Assembly: GCF_014645835.1 (NCBI RefSeq)
Contig: NZ_BMMM01000001.1
Location: 982,834 to 1,046,833 of the forward strand
Reading direction: 5' to 3'
Origin: Streptomyces albiflavescens
GTDB lineage: Bacteria > Actinomycetota > Actinomycetes > Streptomycetales > Streptomycetaceae
Length of the DNA stretch: 64,000 bases
In this document: positions 1 to 8,154 of the stretch, one piece after another
How positions within the stretch are numbered: position 1 is the stretch's first letter
Layout of the letters: each line of letters begins with the position of its first letter
Made by a program: the position numbers and the translations under genes
The notes under the pieces: model-generated
Databases searched by the model: none
What the model saw: only the letters and a program-made list of their open reading frames with translations
What the model was told of the DNA's origin: nothing

Positions 1-234
1 CGATGCCACGGCAGCGGAGCCGCTGGAGACGTCCGGGGCACAACTCTGCGAGATGAGGTTCGCCATCTCGAGGAACCGCGCCTCCGCGTCGTCGTCGCTC
101 GTCGCCGCGACGGTGCTGACCATGGAGGTCTGATCGGCGGTGGCATTCTGCGCGCCGAAGCCGACCAGGACGACGACGACGCCGAGCGCGGCCGCCAGCA
201 AGGACTTCGGGAGGAGAATCGATCGCATGTCCAT
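1..234 (-). CDS. Secreted small protein, N-terminal part (runs off the window)
   Basis: Only the first 78 codons are present; the rest lies left of base 1. The start is ATG at 234, with an in-frame ATG at 228 as alternative. The protein opens with a signal-peptide-like stretch: a short basic N terminus, a hydrophobic core rich in Leu/Ala/Val at about residues 11-26, and an A-x-A-like cleavage region near residue 32. The mature part begins with a Thr/Ser/Asp-rich segment and holds one Cys. It is probably exported through Sec. No family could be recognised from the visible part. Confidence 0.55.
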   Translation of the reverse strand, partial: MDMRSILLPKSLLAAALGVVVVLVGFGAQNATADQTSMVSTVAATSDDDAEARFLEMANLISQSCAPDVSSGSAAVAS

Positions 235-310
235 ACCATGCGGGCTGCCGACCACCGCCCACATGAGTACCCGTACTCAATCCACCAGCACATCAGCTCA
301 CCAGCGACCC

Positions 311-493
311 TCAATCCATCAAATCCGCCGCCGTCAGCAGCCACGTCGGATCCGTCCGCGAACGTACGTGCAACTTCGGGTAGACGCACGTCAGATGGAC
401 TTCCACCGTCTTCCGGGACGCGAACAGCGTGGCCGCACCGAGATCGACACCGGCAGCTTCGCCAGGAAGCAGTAACCGACCAAGGCTCGCGAC
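311..493 (-). pseudogene. LuxR-type HTH C-terminal remnant
   Basis: On the minus strand an open frame ending at TGA 313-311 reads like the recognition helix and tail of a LuxR/GerE DNA-binding domain: KTVEVHLTCVYPKLHVRSRT followed by a short Leu/Ala-rich end. Key positions of the fold (KTVE.HL..VY.KL.VRSRT) are kept. The first helices are badly degraded and there is no start codon, and a stop lies about 12 codons upstream. It is a fossil of a LuxR regulator gene. The call rests on motif resemblance only. Confidence 0.55.
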
Positions 494-497
494 CAGT

Positions 498-899
498 AGT
501 CCTGCCCCAAGCCCACCACGAAACGAACATCAACCTCTGAACCGGCCTCTCAGGTCCACGGCATGTGGTGGATCGTCATCTGCTCGGCACTTGGGCCGCG
601 GGCAACCGCCCGCTGTGTGGGAGCTTCTGCGGTCCCTTCCCCTCCCCGGAAGCCATCCGCTCTGTCATGACCAAACGGCCGGCAAGGGGCGGCAGTTGGG
701 TACAGGCCCGCCGACGACGGTGCCCGGGGCCCAACACGCACCGACTGAGGTTCAGGCCACGGCGCAGGCCTTATCGAACTGCCCCCTCCCGCCGCGCGAT
801 TGAAGACAATGGGTTGTGGGGCGTGCAGCCATCCACCCGCATCGTCCCCTACCGGCGTCCGCAAGCGCTGCCCGGCTCCAGGTCACGCGCGAGATCGCG
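498..899. other. Intergenic stretch without a recognisable gene
   Basis: I see no frame with a convincing protein here. The ORFs that cross it are Pro/Arg/Ser-rich on both strands, which is what non-coding high-GC DNA gives. It separates the LuxR remnant from the small wHTH-like gene. Confidence 0.5.
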
Positions 900-1175
900 A
901 TGTCGCTGGGCTACACCGAGCCCGAAGACGACGCCGCCGCCGACACGACGATCGCCCAGCCCGCCTACCTGGCCATTCTCGCCGAGTTCGAACGTGCCGA
1001 CGGTCCGCTGCGCGCCGGACAGCTGTGTCAGATCCTCGACGTCGGTACCGAGCCCAAGCACCGCGAGGGCATGCGCTCACGCCTCAAGCGGCTGGCCGCC
1101 CGCGGCATCCTCACCGAGACCGAGCCCGGCTTGTTCACCCTCGTGGCCAAGACGGAACCGGCCCAACAGCCCTGA
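900..1175 (+). CDS. Small winged-helix-like protein
   Basis: A 91-aa protein. The in-frame ORF extends upstream to 816 but that extension is low complexity, so ATG at 900 is preferred. The C-terminal two thirds look like a winged helix: a helix with 'RADGPLRAGQLCQIL', a second helix around 'HREGMRSRLKRLAARGIL', then a short wing 'TEPGLFTL'. Similar short proteins occur in Streptomyces as hypothetical proteins, sometimes as the tail of longer ones, so this may itself be a truncated gene. Role unknown; DNA binding is inferred from the fold-like pattern only. Confidence 0.45.
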   Translation: MSLGYTEPEDDAAADTTIAQPAYLAILAEFERADGPLRAGQLCQILDVGTEPKHREGMRSRLKRLAARGILTETEPGLFTLVAKTEPAQQP

Positions 1176-1225
1176 TGCTCCCGGGTGCCTGAATCGGGGC
1201 AGGGCACCGCGGGTGAGGGCGGGGG

Positions 1226-3145
1226 TCAGCCGCGGATGGTCTGGGCGGTGGTGACGGCGCCGTCCTCAAGGTCCCAGTCAGCGAGAATCTTGCCGTACTC
1301 GCCGCTGGCGATGAGCGCGTTGAGGGCCCGCTGGAGGGCGTCGCGCAGTGCGGTGTTGGCGCTGTCCACGGCCATGCCGACGGGGGCCTCGTTGACCAGG
1401 TCGCCGTCTGGCAGGTGGAAGTCGCCGCCGGAGTCCTTGGCCTCGTGGACGGCGAACGGAAGGTCGGTGACCACCGCGTCTATGGAGCCGTCGCGGAGAA
1501 GTCGCGGGATGGCGAAGATGTCCTCGGAGGTCTGCTTGATCGGCTTCGGGCCGCACCCCTTGTAGGACGCCTTCCGGACCACTTCCTCATCGCCGTCGAC
1601 GTGCATGCCGCAGAGGTCGGCCCACGAATGGATGTCCTGGGCCGTGCTCCACGGGGCGTAGACCGTGTATCCGTAGTCGAAGTAGTGAATGAAGTCGACG
1701 CTTATCCGTTCCTCCACGTCGAAGGAGGTGTACTTCGAGCTCGGCATGACCACGTCGTACTGCGTCCCAAGCGGCTCAAAAGGGTTGTTTGGGCCAAACA
1801 CTTCGATGCCGACGAGCTTTACCCGCAAACCGAGTTGGTCGCCGAGTGCTGTGGCCAGGTCGGGGTCGGGGCCGACCCAGTCGCCGGGTTTTGCGATGAC
1901 GTCTCTGTCCTCGACAGTGGTCTTGTCGAGCCAGCCACTGTCGTCGGCGGCGGCAGCGAGATGATGTGCGCTACCCGTACGGACGCCGGACACGGCGATC
2001 GTGAGGGTTCCGGGCTTCACGAGCTGCAGTTTGTTCGCCTGAGGGCCCGAGCTACCGTCTCCGCCTGCCGCCTCTTTGCTATCGCCAGAGGAATTGCCCA
2101 GGGCGTACGCCGTGACCGCGACCAGCACGGCGGCCACGATCGTCGCCCCGGCGATCAGCCAGGGACGCCTACGGCGAGACGGGGCGGCGGGCGGTGGCAC
2201 GGGGCCCGGTGCCCGAGCCGGGACCGGGGCGGTCTGGGTGGTCTGAAACGCCTCGGGGAGCTTGGCCGTCACGCCCGTGCTGCTTTCCGCAGCGGCCAGC
2301 ATGGCGTCGAGCCGCTCGGCAGCGGGCCTCGCCGCTGGGTCTGTTACGAGGAGTTCCGTCAGCACGGGCGCCAGAGCCCCGGCCCGGACGGGCGGTGGCA
2401 CCGCGCCGTCCAGGACGGCCGCCATCGTGGCCAGCGCGGTCTGACGGCGCAGCGGGTTGTGGCCCTCGACGCAGACGTACAGCATGATGCCCAGCGACCA
2501 CAGATCCGAGGCGGGGTCGTCGTCCGTGCCCCGGATGCGTTCGGGGGCGAGGTAGTCGGGTGTGCCGATGAGTTCTCCGGTCGCGGTCAGCGGCGCGGAA
2601 CCGACGGCGGAGTCCATTGAGCCGGTTCGCTGAAAGGCGGCGATTCCGAAGTCGGTGAGTACCGCGTCGCCGTCCGGGCGCAGCATCACGTTGGCGGGCT
2701 TCACGTCGCGGTGACGGATGCCAGCAGCGTGCGCGGTGCGTAACGCGGCCAGCACCTGGCGGCCGATCCGGGCGGCCTCCTGCGGCGTCAGGAGCGTTCC
2801 TTCGTACAGGAGCTCCGCCAGGCTGCTACCCGGTACCAGCTCCATCACGAGCCAGGGGTAGGAATCTTCGCCGTCGTCAATGACGTGATGGATCGTCACT
2901 ACGTGAGGGTGGCTGAGCCGAGCCAGTGCACGGGCCTCGCGCAGCACGCGTTCGCGCAGCACCCGGGAGGCGTCGGAGCCCTCGGGGGCCAGTTCCGGAG
3001 CGAGCGGGCGGACCTGCTTGACCGCGACCTCCCGATGCAGCGCGATGTCCCGCGCCCGCCATACCGTGCCCATCCCGCCGCTACCCAGCCGCTCTATCAG
3101 CTCGAAGCGCCCGTCAAGGACTTGCCCGCTCTCTCCATCGATCAC
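1226..3145 (-). CDS. Transmembrane Ser/Thr protein kinase fused to an extracellular solute-binding domain
   Basis: A 639-aa membrane receptor kinase. GTG at 3145 is chosen because the kinase fold starts about 12 residues later; the open frame continues upstream into intergenic DNA. The N-terminal Hanks-type kinase (about residues 12-270) shows the glycine loop LGSGGMG, VAVK, the catalytic loop HRDVKPANV, and DFG in 'LTDFGIAAF'. A Pro/Ala-rich linker follows, then one hydrophobic membrane segment (WLIAGATIVAAVLVAVTAYA). The C-terminal ~240 residues resemble an amino-acid-type periplasmic binding protein (SBP_bac_3), with 'TLTIAVSG', 'GDWVGPDPDLATALGDQLG' and 'LCGMHV'. The layout suggests that ligand capture outside the cell controls kinase activity inside. 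This fusion type is known in actinobacteria; the ligand is not predictable here. No transporter genes are nearby. Confidence 0.88.
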   Translation of the reverse strand: MIDGESGQVLDGRFELIERLGSGGMGTVWRARDIALHREVAVKQVRPLAPELAPEGSDASRVLRERVLREARALARLSHPHVVTIHHVIDDGEDSYPWLVMELVPGSSLAELLYEGTLLTPQEAARIGRQVLAALRTAHAAGIRHRDVKPANVMLRPDGDAVLTDFGIAAFQRTGSMDSAVGSAPLTATGELIGTPDYLAPERIRGTDDDPASDLWSLGIMLYVCVEGHNPLRRQTALATMAAVLDGAVPPPVRAGALAPVLTELLVTDPAARPAAERLDAMLAAAESSTGVTAKLPEAFQTTQTAPVPARAPGPVPPPAAPSRRRRPWLIAGATIVAAVLVAVTAYALGNSSGDSKEAAGGDGSSGPQANKLQLVKPGTLTIAVSGVRTGSAHHLAAAADDSGWLDKTTVEDRDVIAKPGDWVGPDPDLATALGDQLGLRVKLVGIEVFGPNNPFEPLGTQYDVVMPSSKYTSFDVEERISVDFIHYFDYGYTVYAPWSTAQDIHSWADLCGMHVDGDEEVVRKASYKGCGPKPIKQTSEDIFAIPRLLRDGSIDAVVTDLPFAVHEAKDSGGDFHLPDGDLVNEAPVGMAVDSANTALRDALQRALNALIASGEYGKILADWDLEDGAVTTAQTIRG

Positions 3146-3468
3146 GCAGGGAGCGTACGCGCTTGCGCATGCCCCCAGCACCCCTTCAGTCGCCGTAGTA
3201 CGTCGCGGGATGCTCTCTGTCGCCCTCCCGCCGGGCGGCATCTTCGCGCAGGCAGGTGCGGTGGGCTGCGACAGTTTTTTCGACCGTGGTGGCGAGGTTC
3301 TGCAGGCGACGGCAGCCGTTACTGCGCTCCGCCCCGTCGCGGTGAACGGCACCCCTGGGCACTGCCCGCCGGCTCCCGTACGCACGCACCCGGAAGGCCA
3401 CGAAATGCTTCGGAAGGAGTTACTGAAGTGAGCTTGTTCCGATTTGACGGACACCATCGGTGTGGTGG
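3146..3468. other. Upstream region of the kinase gene, no clear gene
   Basis: This holds the promoter side of the kinase gene. A minus-strand frame ending near 3186 reads as a short charged, possibly coiled segment (RLQNLATTVEKTVAAHRTCL) but has no recognised family and may be a gene remnant. Nothing firm can be called. Confidence 0.4.
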
Positions 3469-3591
3469 TCAGTCCGTAACGGCGGCCTCGTACTCGGCGG
3501 GACTGCGGTAGTCGAGGCTGCTGTGCAGACGGTGCAAGTTGTACCAGTCCTCGATGAAGTCGAAGATCGCTTCCCACTGGCGATCGTCGGC
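3469..3591 (-). pseudogene. IS3-family transposase OrfB C-terminal remnant
   Basis: The minus strand reads [20 protein letters not shown] followed by [12 protein letters not shown] and a TGA at 3471-3469. This is the very conserved end of IS3-group integrases: the last catalytic-domain helix, the N-x-x-R-x-H-S-x-L-G/D-Y-x-S/T-P-x-x-Y motif and the tail. An in-frame stop sits just upstream, so only about 40 codons survive. It marks an old IS insertion between the kinase and HxlR genes. Confidence 0.75.
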
Positions 3592-3773
3592 TCAGATTCC
3601 CGTGCCGCGTGCGAGGGTCCCCTGCAGATCTCCCGAGTCCAGGCAGGTCTGCCATGAACCCAGCAGTCCCGTCGCTGCCAGCCCCCCACGCAGGGGCCAG
3701 GTGTTGCGGGTCATGACGGTGTTGACAGCTCGTCCGTGCCAGACGACTGGTGTGCGGGCACGGCGTTTTCTCG

Positions 3774-4193
3774 TCAGCGGATGTCGTGGTCGGGGTGGGT
3801 CTGGTCGTATGCGTGCCGTGCTTTGGCGATGACGGCACGGTGGGCGAGTGACCAGTCGGCGAGTGCCTTGACCAGGTGGGTCAGGCCGGCCCCGGTCTCG
3901 GTCAGGCGGTAGTCGACCTGGGCCGGGACGGTCGGGTACACGGTGCGCAGCACAAGGCCGTCGCGTTCGAGCCTGCGGACGGTAAGGGTGAGCATGCGCT
4001 GGGAGATGCCGTCGATGGCGCGCTGCAGTTCGCGGAACCGACGCGGCCCGCCCGCAAGCTCAACGATCACGAGCACCGACCATTTGTCGCCGATGCGGTC
4101 CAGGACGTCGCGGATGCCGCAGTCGGGGTGGTCTTCGCGGCCGCAGGGGTCGAGGTCGGCGGGGGTGGTTACCCCGGTGTGCGTGAGTGACAT
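3774..4193 (-). CDS. HxlR-family transcriptional regulator
   Basis: A 139-aa winged-helix regulator. ATG at 4193 is used; a TTG one codon earlier is the alternative. It has the HxlR signature: an N-terminal Cys ([11 protein letters not shown]), '[12 protein letters not shown]', '[20 protein letters not shown]', '[20 protein letters not shown]' and '[12 protein letters not shown]'. Such proteins often sense redox or electrophilic stress through the N-terminal Cys. It is divergent from the NmrA-type reductase gene at 4281, and control of that neighbour is the usual arrangement. Confidence 0.9.
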   Translation of the reverse strand: MSLTHTGVTTPADLDPCGREDHPDCGIRDVLDRIGDKWSVLVIVELAGGPRRFRELQRAIDGISQRMLTLTVRRLERDGLVLRTVYPTVPAQVDYRLTETGAGLTHLVKALADWSLAHRAVIAKARHAYDQTHPDHDIR

Positions 4194-4280
4194 CAAACTG
4201 CCTTCTTGTGGCCGGTGGGCGTGCGATCAAGGATCAAGCGTAGTCAGGGATGAGAACCACGACGGAAGACTGCGATTGAC

Positions 4281-5102
4281 ATGATCTTGGTGACGGGAGT
4301 AGGCGGGAACCTCGGCTCGGCCGCCCTGGCGGCGCTGCGTGCCGGCGGCGCCGCGGCGACGGGCAGCAGCCGCACGCCGGGCGAGGGGACGCGGCACCTC
4401 GACTTCGACGACCACGCGAGCCTCGACCTCACCGGGGTGTCGACCCTGGTACTGATTTCCGCCGGTTATGCCGAGGACGACCAGGTCGTCGGGCGGCACA
4501 AGGCGGTCCTGGACGCCGCCGTGCGCGACGGCGTTAACCACGTCGTCTACACGAGCCTGACCACGGCCGGCGACCATCTCGGTTTCGCGCTGGCGCACCG
4601 TGCCACCGAGCGCCTGGTGCGGGCAAGCGGACCGCCATGGACGATCCTGCGTAACGGCCTGTACGCCGAACTCTTCGGCGGCCTGCTGATATGGGCCGGC
4701 GATGGTGTGGAGTCCGCGTTCGGGGATGGTGCCCTGGCGGCGGTCGCGCGGGAGGATCTCGCCGATGCCGCGGCGGCCGTTGCGGCGAATCCGGCCCGAC
4801 ACAGTGGGCGGGTCTATGACCTCGTCGGTACGCCGATCACGGCGGGTCAGGTGGCCGACCAGCTCAGGGTCCCGCACCGCACCATCGGGCTGGGCGAGTA
4901 CCGGCGCAGGCTCCTCGACGAGACGCCGGGGCTCCTGCCGTTCCAGCCGCCCCTGCTCGCTTCGATCGCCACGGGCATCCGACATGGCTTCCTGGACGGC
5001 ACCGCTCCCGACCTGACGGACCTTCTTGGCCGCCCGGCCCGCGATCCTCTGGCTATGGCCGTTGCAGCCGCGTCTGCCACACGGCCGGAAGCAAGCCTCT
5101 AG
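4281..5102 (+). CDS. NmrA-like NAD(P)-binding oxidoreductase
   Basis: A 273-aa Rossmann-fold protein of the atypical SDR (NmrA/QorB-like) family. It opens with the nucleotide-binding motif MILVTGVGGNLGSAAL, followed by a beta strand ending in 'HLDFDD', and contains 'HVVYTSL' and 'WTILRNGLYAE', typical of this family. It lacks the classical YxxxK pair. Members act as quinone reductases or redox-sensing proteins. It is divergently transcribed from the HxlR gene with an 87-bp intergenic region, and the pair probably forms a redox or quinone stress unit. Confidence 0.85.
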   Translation: MILVTGVGGNLGSAALAALRAGGAAATGSSRTPGEGTRHLDFDDHASLDLTGVSTLVLISAGYAEDDQVVGRHKAVLDAAVRDGVNHVVYTSLTTAGDHLGFALAHRATERLVRASGPPWTILRNGLYAELFGGLLIWAGDGVESAFGDGALAAVAREDLADAAAAVAANPARHSGRVYDLVGTPITAGQVADQLRVPHRTIGLGEYRRRLLDETPGLLPFQPPLLASIATGIRHGFLDGTAPDLTDLLGRPARDPLAMAVAAASATRPEASL

Positions 5103-5550
5103 ACCAGCGACCCAGGGTCGGGCCGGAGTTCTTGGGCTGCTACTCGGTCTGCTGCCGCTGGCCGGAGTTGCAGCCAGACTTCTCACGTCGAAGACCGGTG
5201 CCGATCTTGCCGAATTGGCCGATGTTCGCCGTTGGTGATGGAGGCCTGGCGGGACGGTGCCGCGAAGCGTGTGCAGCTGACGGGCGGGGACCACGGCGGG
5301 CCGAAGGACGAGAAGTCCAAGGCCGACGCAAGACCGCCACCCCCGATGGCCAGGCCTCGCGCGCGAAGGCCCACCGACGCACGCGAGAGGGCCCCAGCGG
5401 CGCCCGACCCACGAGCCCTCCTCCCGATCCCTGAGATGACAGAGCACCACCGCTGCCACACACGATCGCCCTCTCGCCGTGTCCGGGCCAGATCAGACCG
5501 TCAGTGCCACTCCAGGTCCGACCACGCCGAGGGCACGGGGTGTGCTGGGA
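5103..5550. other. Intergenic stretch without a recognisable gene
   Basis: It lies between the convergent NmrA-like and PIG-L genes. ORFs on both strands are Pro/Arg-rich and resemble nothing I know. A plus-strand frame near 5232 carries a Lys/Asp-rich patch but no fold is evident. Confidence 0.5.
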
Positions 5551-6384
5551 TCAGCGCAGTCCGGCGAAGAGGTCGTTCTCGGGCACGGCCGCGCCGGTGT
5601 TGTCCTGGACCCGGACGAAGGTCTCCACGCCCATCAGCTCGGTGAACCTCTCCTGGCCCATCTTGAGGAAGAAGATGTTCTCGCTCTGGCTGGCGTGCGC
5701 GGCCAGGGCGTCGAACTTCTGACCGCCGAACTCGGTGGTGTCCACCCAGGTGGTGATCTCCTCGTCGGGGAGTCCGATCTCGGGCATCACGGCGGCTTCG
5801 GCCGGATCCGGCTCCTCCCAGTCCGCGCCGAACTCGCGCATGGTCTCCCCGAACCGCTGCATCATCGAGCGCGGCGCCGTCGTCCAGTACACCTTCGGCG
5901 TCATTGCGGTCATCGCCAGCGCCGCCATGGTGATGCGGTTCGCCTGGATGTGGTCGGGGTGGCCGTAGAAACCGTTCTCGTCGTAGGTCACGACCACATC
6001 GGGCTGATAGCGCCGCAAGAGTGCGGCGAGGCGGGCAGCGCTCTCCTCCACGGGCGTCTGCCAGAAGGACCCGGGGGCGTCATTGGCAGGCCAGCCCATC
6101 ATCCCGGAGTCGGCGTACTCCAGCATTTCCAGATGACTGATCTTCAGGACTTCGCAGCTCGCCTTGAGTTCTTGACGCCGCATCGCGGCGACGGCGGCCG
6201 GATCATGGCCGGGCTCGCCAGGCTTGGCTCCCCCCGGTCCGTCACCGCAACCGCCATCGGTGCACGTGACGAGGACCGTGCGAATGCCCTCCGCCGCATA
6301 CCGCGCGAGGACACCTCCTGTTCCCGTCGCCTCGTCGTCGGGGTGGGCGTGCACCGCCATCAGCGTCAAGGGCCGGTCGCTCAT
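5551..6384 (-). CDS. PIG-L family deacetylase (mycothiol-type)
   Basis: A 277-aa protein beginning at ATG 6384, preceded on the minus strand by the strong ribosome site GGAGGA. It has the zinc motif AHPDDE (in VHAHPDDEATGTG) near residue 15 and the second metal motif GHPDH (NGFYGHPDHIQANR) about residue 150, both characteristic of LmbE/PIG-L N-acetylglucosamine de-N-acetylases. In actinobacteria this family includes MshB (mycothiol synthesis) and Mca (mycothiol conjugate amidase). Which substrate this paralogue uses cannot be read from the sequence. It is flanked by gene-poor DNA, so context does not help. Confidence 0.85.
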   Translation of the reverse strand: MSDRPLTLMAVHAHPDDEATGTGGVLARYAAEGIRTVLVTCTDGGCGDGPGGAKPGEPGHDPAAVAAMRRQELKASCEVLKISHLEMLEYADSGMMGWPANDAPGSFWQTPVEESAARLAALLRRYQPDVVVTYDENGFYGHPDHIQANRITMAALAMTAMTPKVYWTTAPRSMMQRFGETMREFGADWEEPDPAEAAVMPEIGLPDEEITTWVDTTEFGGQKFDALAAHASQSENIFFLKMGQERFTELMGVETFVRVQDNTGAAVPENDLFAGLR

Positions 6385-6661
6385 AAGAAAGTCCTCCGGG
6401 TTGAAAAGTGCTCGGTCCGAGTCTGGGCGCCGGATCAGGTTGGGGCGGATGACCTGGTGATCTCTACTCCCCGCCCGTGCGGCGCCGGTCCCTCGATCAG
6501 TCCAACAGCGGCGGCCAGACCTGCTGTTCCCAGCCATGCGCGGGGATCTCCCCAGCGCCGGTGCCCGCGTCCATAGGCTCCCCTTCCAGACTTGCCCGTC
6601 TGTGTTCGCGAAGTCGTTGGTTCGTCATTTGGGCCTGCGCCGCGGCAGGCCGGTGCGCGGA

Positions 6662-7140
6662 TCAGGACCGCGCCGGGCGGCGCAGTCGGGGTGCGACCAG
6701 TACCAGCAGGGCCAGTGCGATGACCGCGAGCGCGTACACGGTCGTTGTCGGCAGCAAGCCGGCGCTGGTCGCGGCGAAGCCGGCGGCGACGGCAGGGAGG
6801 CTGAAGGCGAGGTATGAGATCAGGTAGACGACGTCAATCCACTTCCGCGTTGAGCCCACGCTCTCCAGGACGGCGCGAACACAATCATCGACTTCCTGCT
6901 GGCAGTCAACAACCGGCACGTGGCTGTCAAGCTGGATGAGGAGCGACGTGGCTGTTGCGCGCACGTGGGCCATCCCGAGCGGATGCGCCCACCACTGCCC
7001 CCGGTGCCCAGTTTGGCGAGGATCTCCGCCTCGAGATGGGCCTGCGCTCCCGTGGCGGCGGGGATGGGACGGCGATTGTCTGCACTCTCCACAGCAGCCT
7101 TCGCGAGCTGGAAGGACTCCCCTGTGTGTTGCTGTCGCAT
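6662..7140 (-). pseudogene. Frameshifted small membrane protein gene
   Basis: Two minus-strand frames join to one plausible protein of about 158 aa. From ATG at 7140 the frame reads MRQQHTGESFQLAKAAVESA up to 'LAKLGTGG'. The next frame continues with 'QWWAHPLGMAHV', 'VDCQQEVDDCVRAVLE' and two hydrophobic segments (DVVYLISYLAFSLPAVAAG and TVYALAVIALALLVLVAP) to the stop at 6662. The switch falls in a run of five C on the plus strand (6998-7002); one more base would restore the frame. The gene is broken, or the run was mis-sequenced. Family not recognised. Confidence 0.5.
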
Positions 7141-7718
7141 CCGGGCCGCTACGGTTCCCCGCTTCGCGTGGCGCCTGTCCCGCCGAGAGCTTCGTTCCGG
7201 CGGAATCGCAGGCCTCTTCGACGACATCCCCGAGGAGGGGCCCGCAGAGCTGGGCCCGGGCTCGACCAGGGGGATCCCGGCACCGTACCGGGCGGCAATC
7301 GCGTGGTGGCAACGACGAAGCCGGTACCCGCAGGGGTACCGGCTTGGTGCGGGCGAGGTACGCGCCAACGTGCCCCTGCCGTGTGCGTCCCTGTCGTTAC
7401 GGTTGCAGCCAGTAGCAGTTCAAGGACATCCGCGGGCCGGGATGAACCGGCCTCGTTGTTATCTGCTGCTCAGCATCATCTAGACAGAGGGCGGGCGGCA
7501 AGCGGAGTGTGGACGCGGCTGCACCAATGAGGGGGCTTGACGCCCTGGCCGTGAGCCGCAAGGCCTGATGGGGCCGGGTGAAGGCCCTCCGGCCTGCGGG
7601 CGGGCGGAGTTGGGGCCCTGGACACCCCTGAACCAACGATGCCGCAAAAGCGACTTATAGGTCATGAGGCCTCGGGCTGAGTCTGCGAGTGGCAGGCCGG
7701 GCCTGGGATGATGAGGGC
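7141..7718. other. Intergenic region with one strong hairpin
   Basis: I find no credible gene. The region contains the 12-bp-arm hairpin at 7318-7345 and the first copy of the TTGCAGCCAGTAGC repeat. Confidence 0.45.
7318..7345. terminator. Hairpin, possible terminator
   Basis: Perfect 12-bp arms AAGCCGGTACCC (7318-7329) and GGGTACCGGCTT (7334-7345) enclose a 4-base loop. No T tract follows. It could end transcription or be an operator-like palindrome; no gene end adjoins it directly. Confidence 0.4.
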
Positions 7719-7782
7719 ATGCCCGGGTGCGTGGTCGGCGACGCCAATCGCCCCTGCACCAAAGGGATTTGCAGCCAGTAGC
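7403..7782. repeat. Direct repeat pair TTGCAGCCAGTAGC
   Basis: Identical 14-bp copies lie at 7403-7416 and 7769-7782, 366 bp apart. Similarity extends to GTT after one mismatch (17 of 18). They may be a small duplication or the edges of a lost mobile segment. Confidence 0.45.
7719..7781 (+). CDS. Very short Cys-containing ORF, probably a remnant
   Basis: ATG to TAG gives MPGCVVGDANRPCTKGICSQ (20 aa). The spacing of its three Cys resembles the start of the C-x2-G-C/D-x-R-P-x-x-x-x-G-x-C zinc-binding proteins common in actinophages, which continue with an H-x-x-H part missing here. It ends exactly inside the second repeat copy. More likely a truncated gene than a working peptide. Confidence 0.25.
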   Translation: MPGCVVGDANRPCTKGICSQ

Positions 7783-7852
7783 CGTTTCGTGCCCCTGGTG
7801 CGCGTCGCGCGTATGCCCGCATTGCGCCAGGGCTTGTGAGAGGACTTCCCCA

Positions 7853-8143
7853 GTGCTCAGCGACACCACGCCTTCCTGCCCGCCGCCGGACCGCACGCCG
7901 ACGCCGCAGGCCATTACCCCTGACACCCCGGCCCGCTTCGGCACCGCGCAGGCGATCCCCGCCGTCTTCTTCCCCGCCATGGGCACCGTGCTACTCATGA
8001 CGGGCACGCCGATGCGCGACATCTTCCTTCTCCTCGGAGGCTGCGGGGCCATCGCCGCCGCGGTTGTCCTCACCGTCAGCAGCGGTCGCCGCCGGGCCGC
8101 CTCGCTCGCCGCCGCGGTGCTGCGCGCCGCTGCCGGGAAGTAG
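7853..8143 (+). CDS. Small two-helix membrane protein
   Basis: A 96-aa protein from GTG at 7853, with GAGAGGA about 8 bases upstream. The frame is open further upstream and would add a Cys-rich stretch (CPWCASRVCPHC), so a longer zinc-ribbon version cannot be excluded. After a Pro/Thr-rich head come two hydrophobic segments, AQAIPAVFFPAMGTVLLMTG and MRDIFLLLGGCGAIAAAVVL, then a basic tail. It ends 11 bp before the HTH protein gene on the same strand, so the two may be cotranscribed. Function unknown. Confidence 0.5.
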   Translation: MLSDTTPSCPPPDRTPTPQAITPDTPARFGTAQAIPAVFFPAMGTVLLMTGTPMRDIFLLLGGCGAIAAAVVLTVSSGRRRAASLAAAVLRAAAGK

Positions 8144-8154
8144 GGGGAACCGGC

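Noticed and set aside
3146..3838. N-terminal extension of the kinase frame to 870 aa
   Set aside because: It is low complexity, overlaps the IS3 remnant and the HxlR gene end on the same strand, and the kinase fold starts right after GTG 3145.
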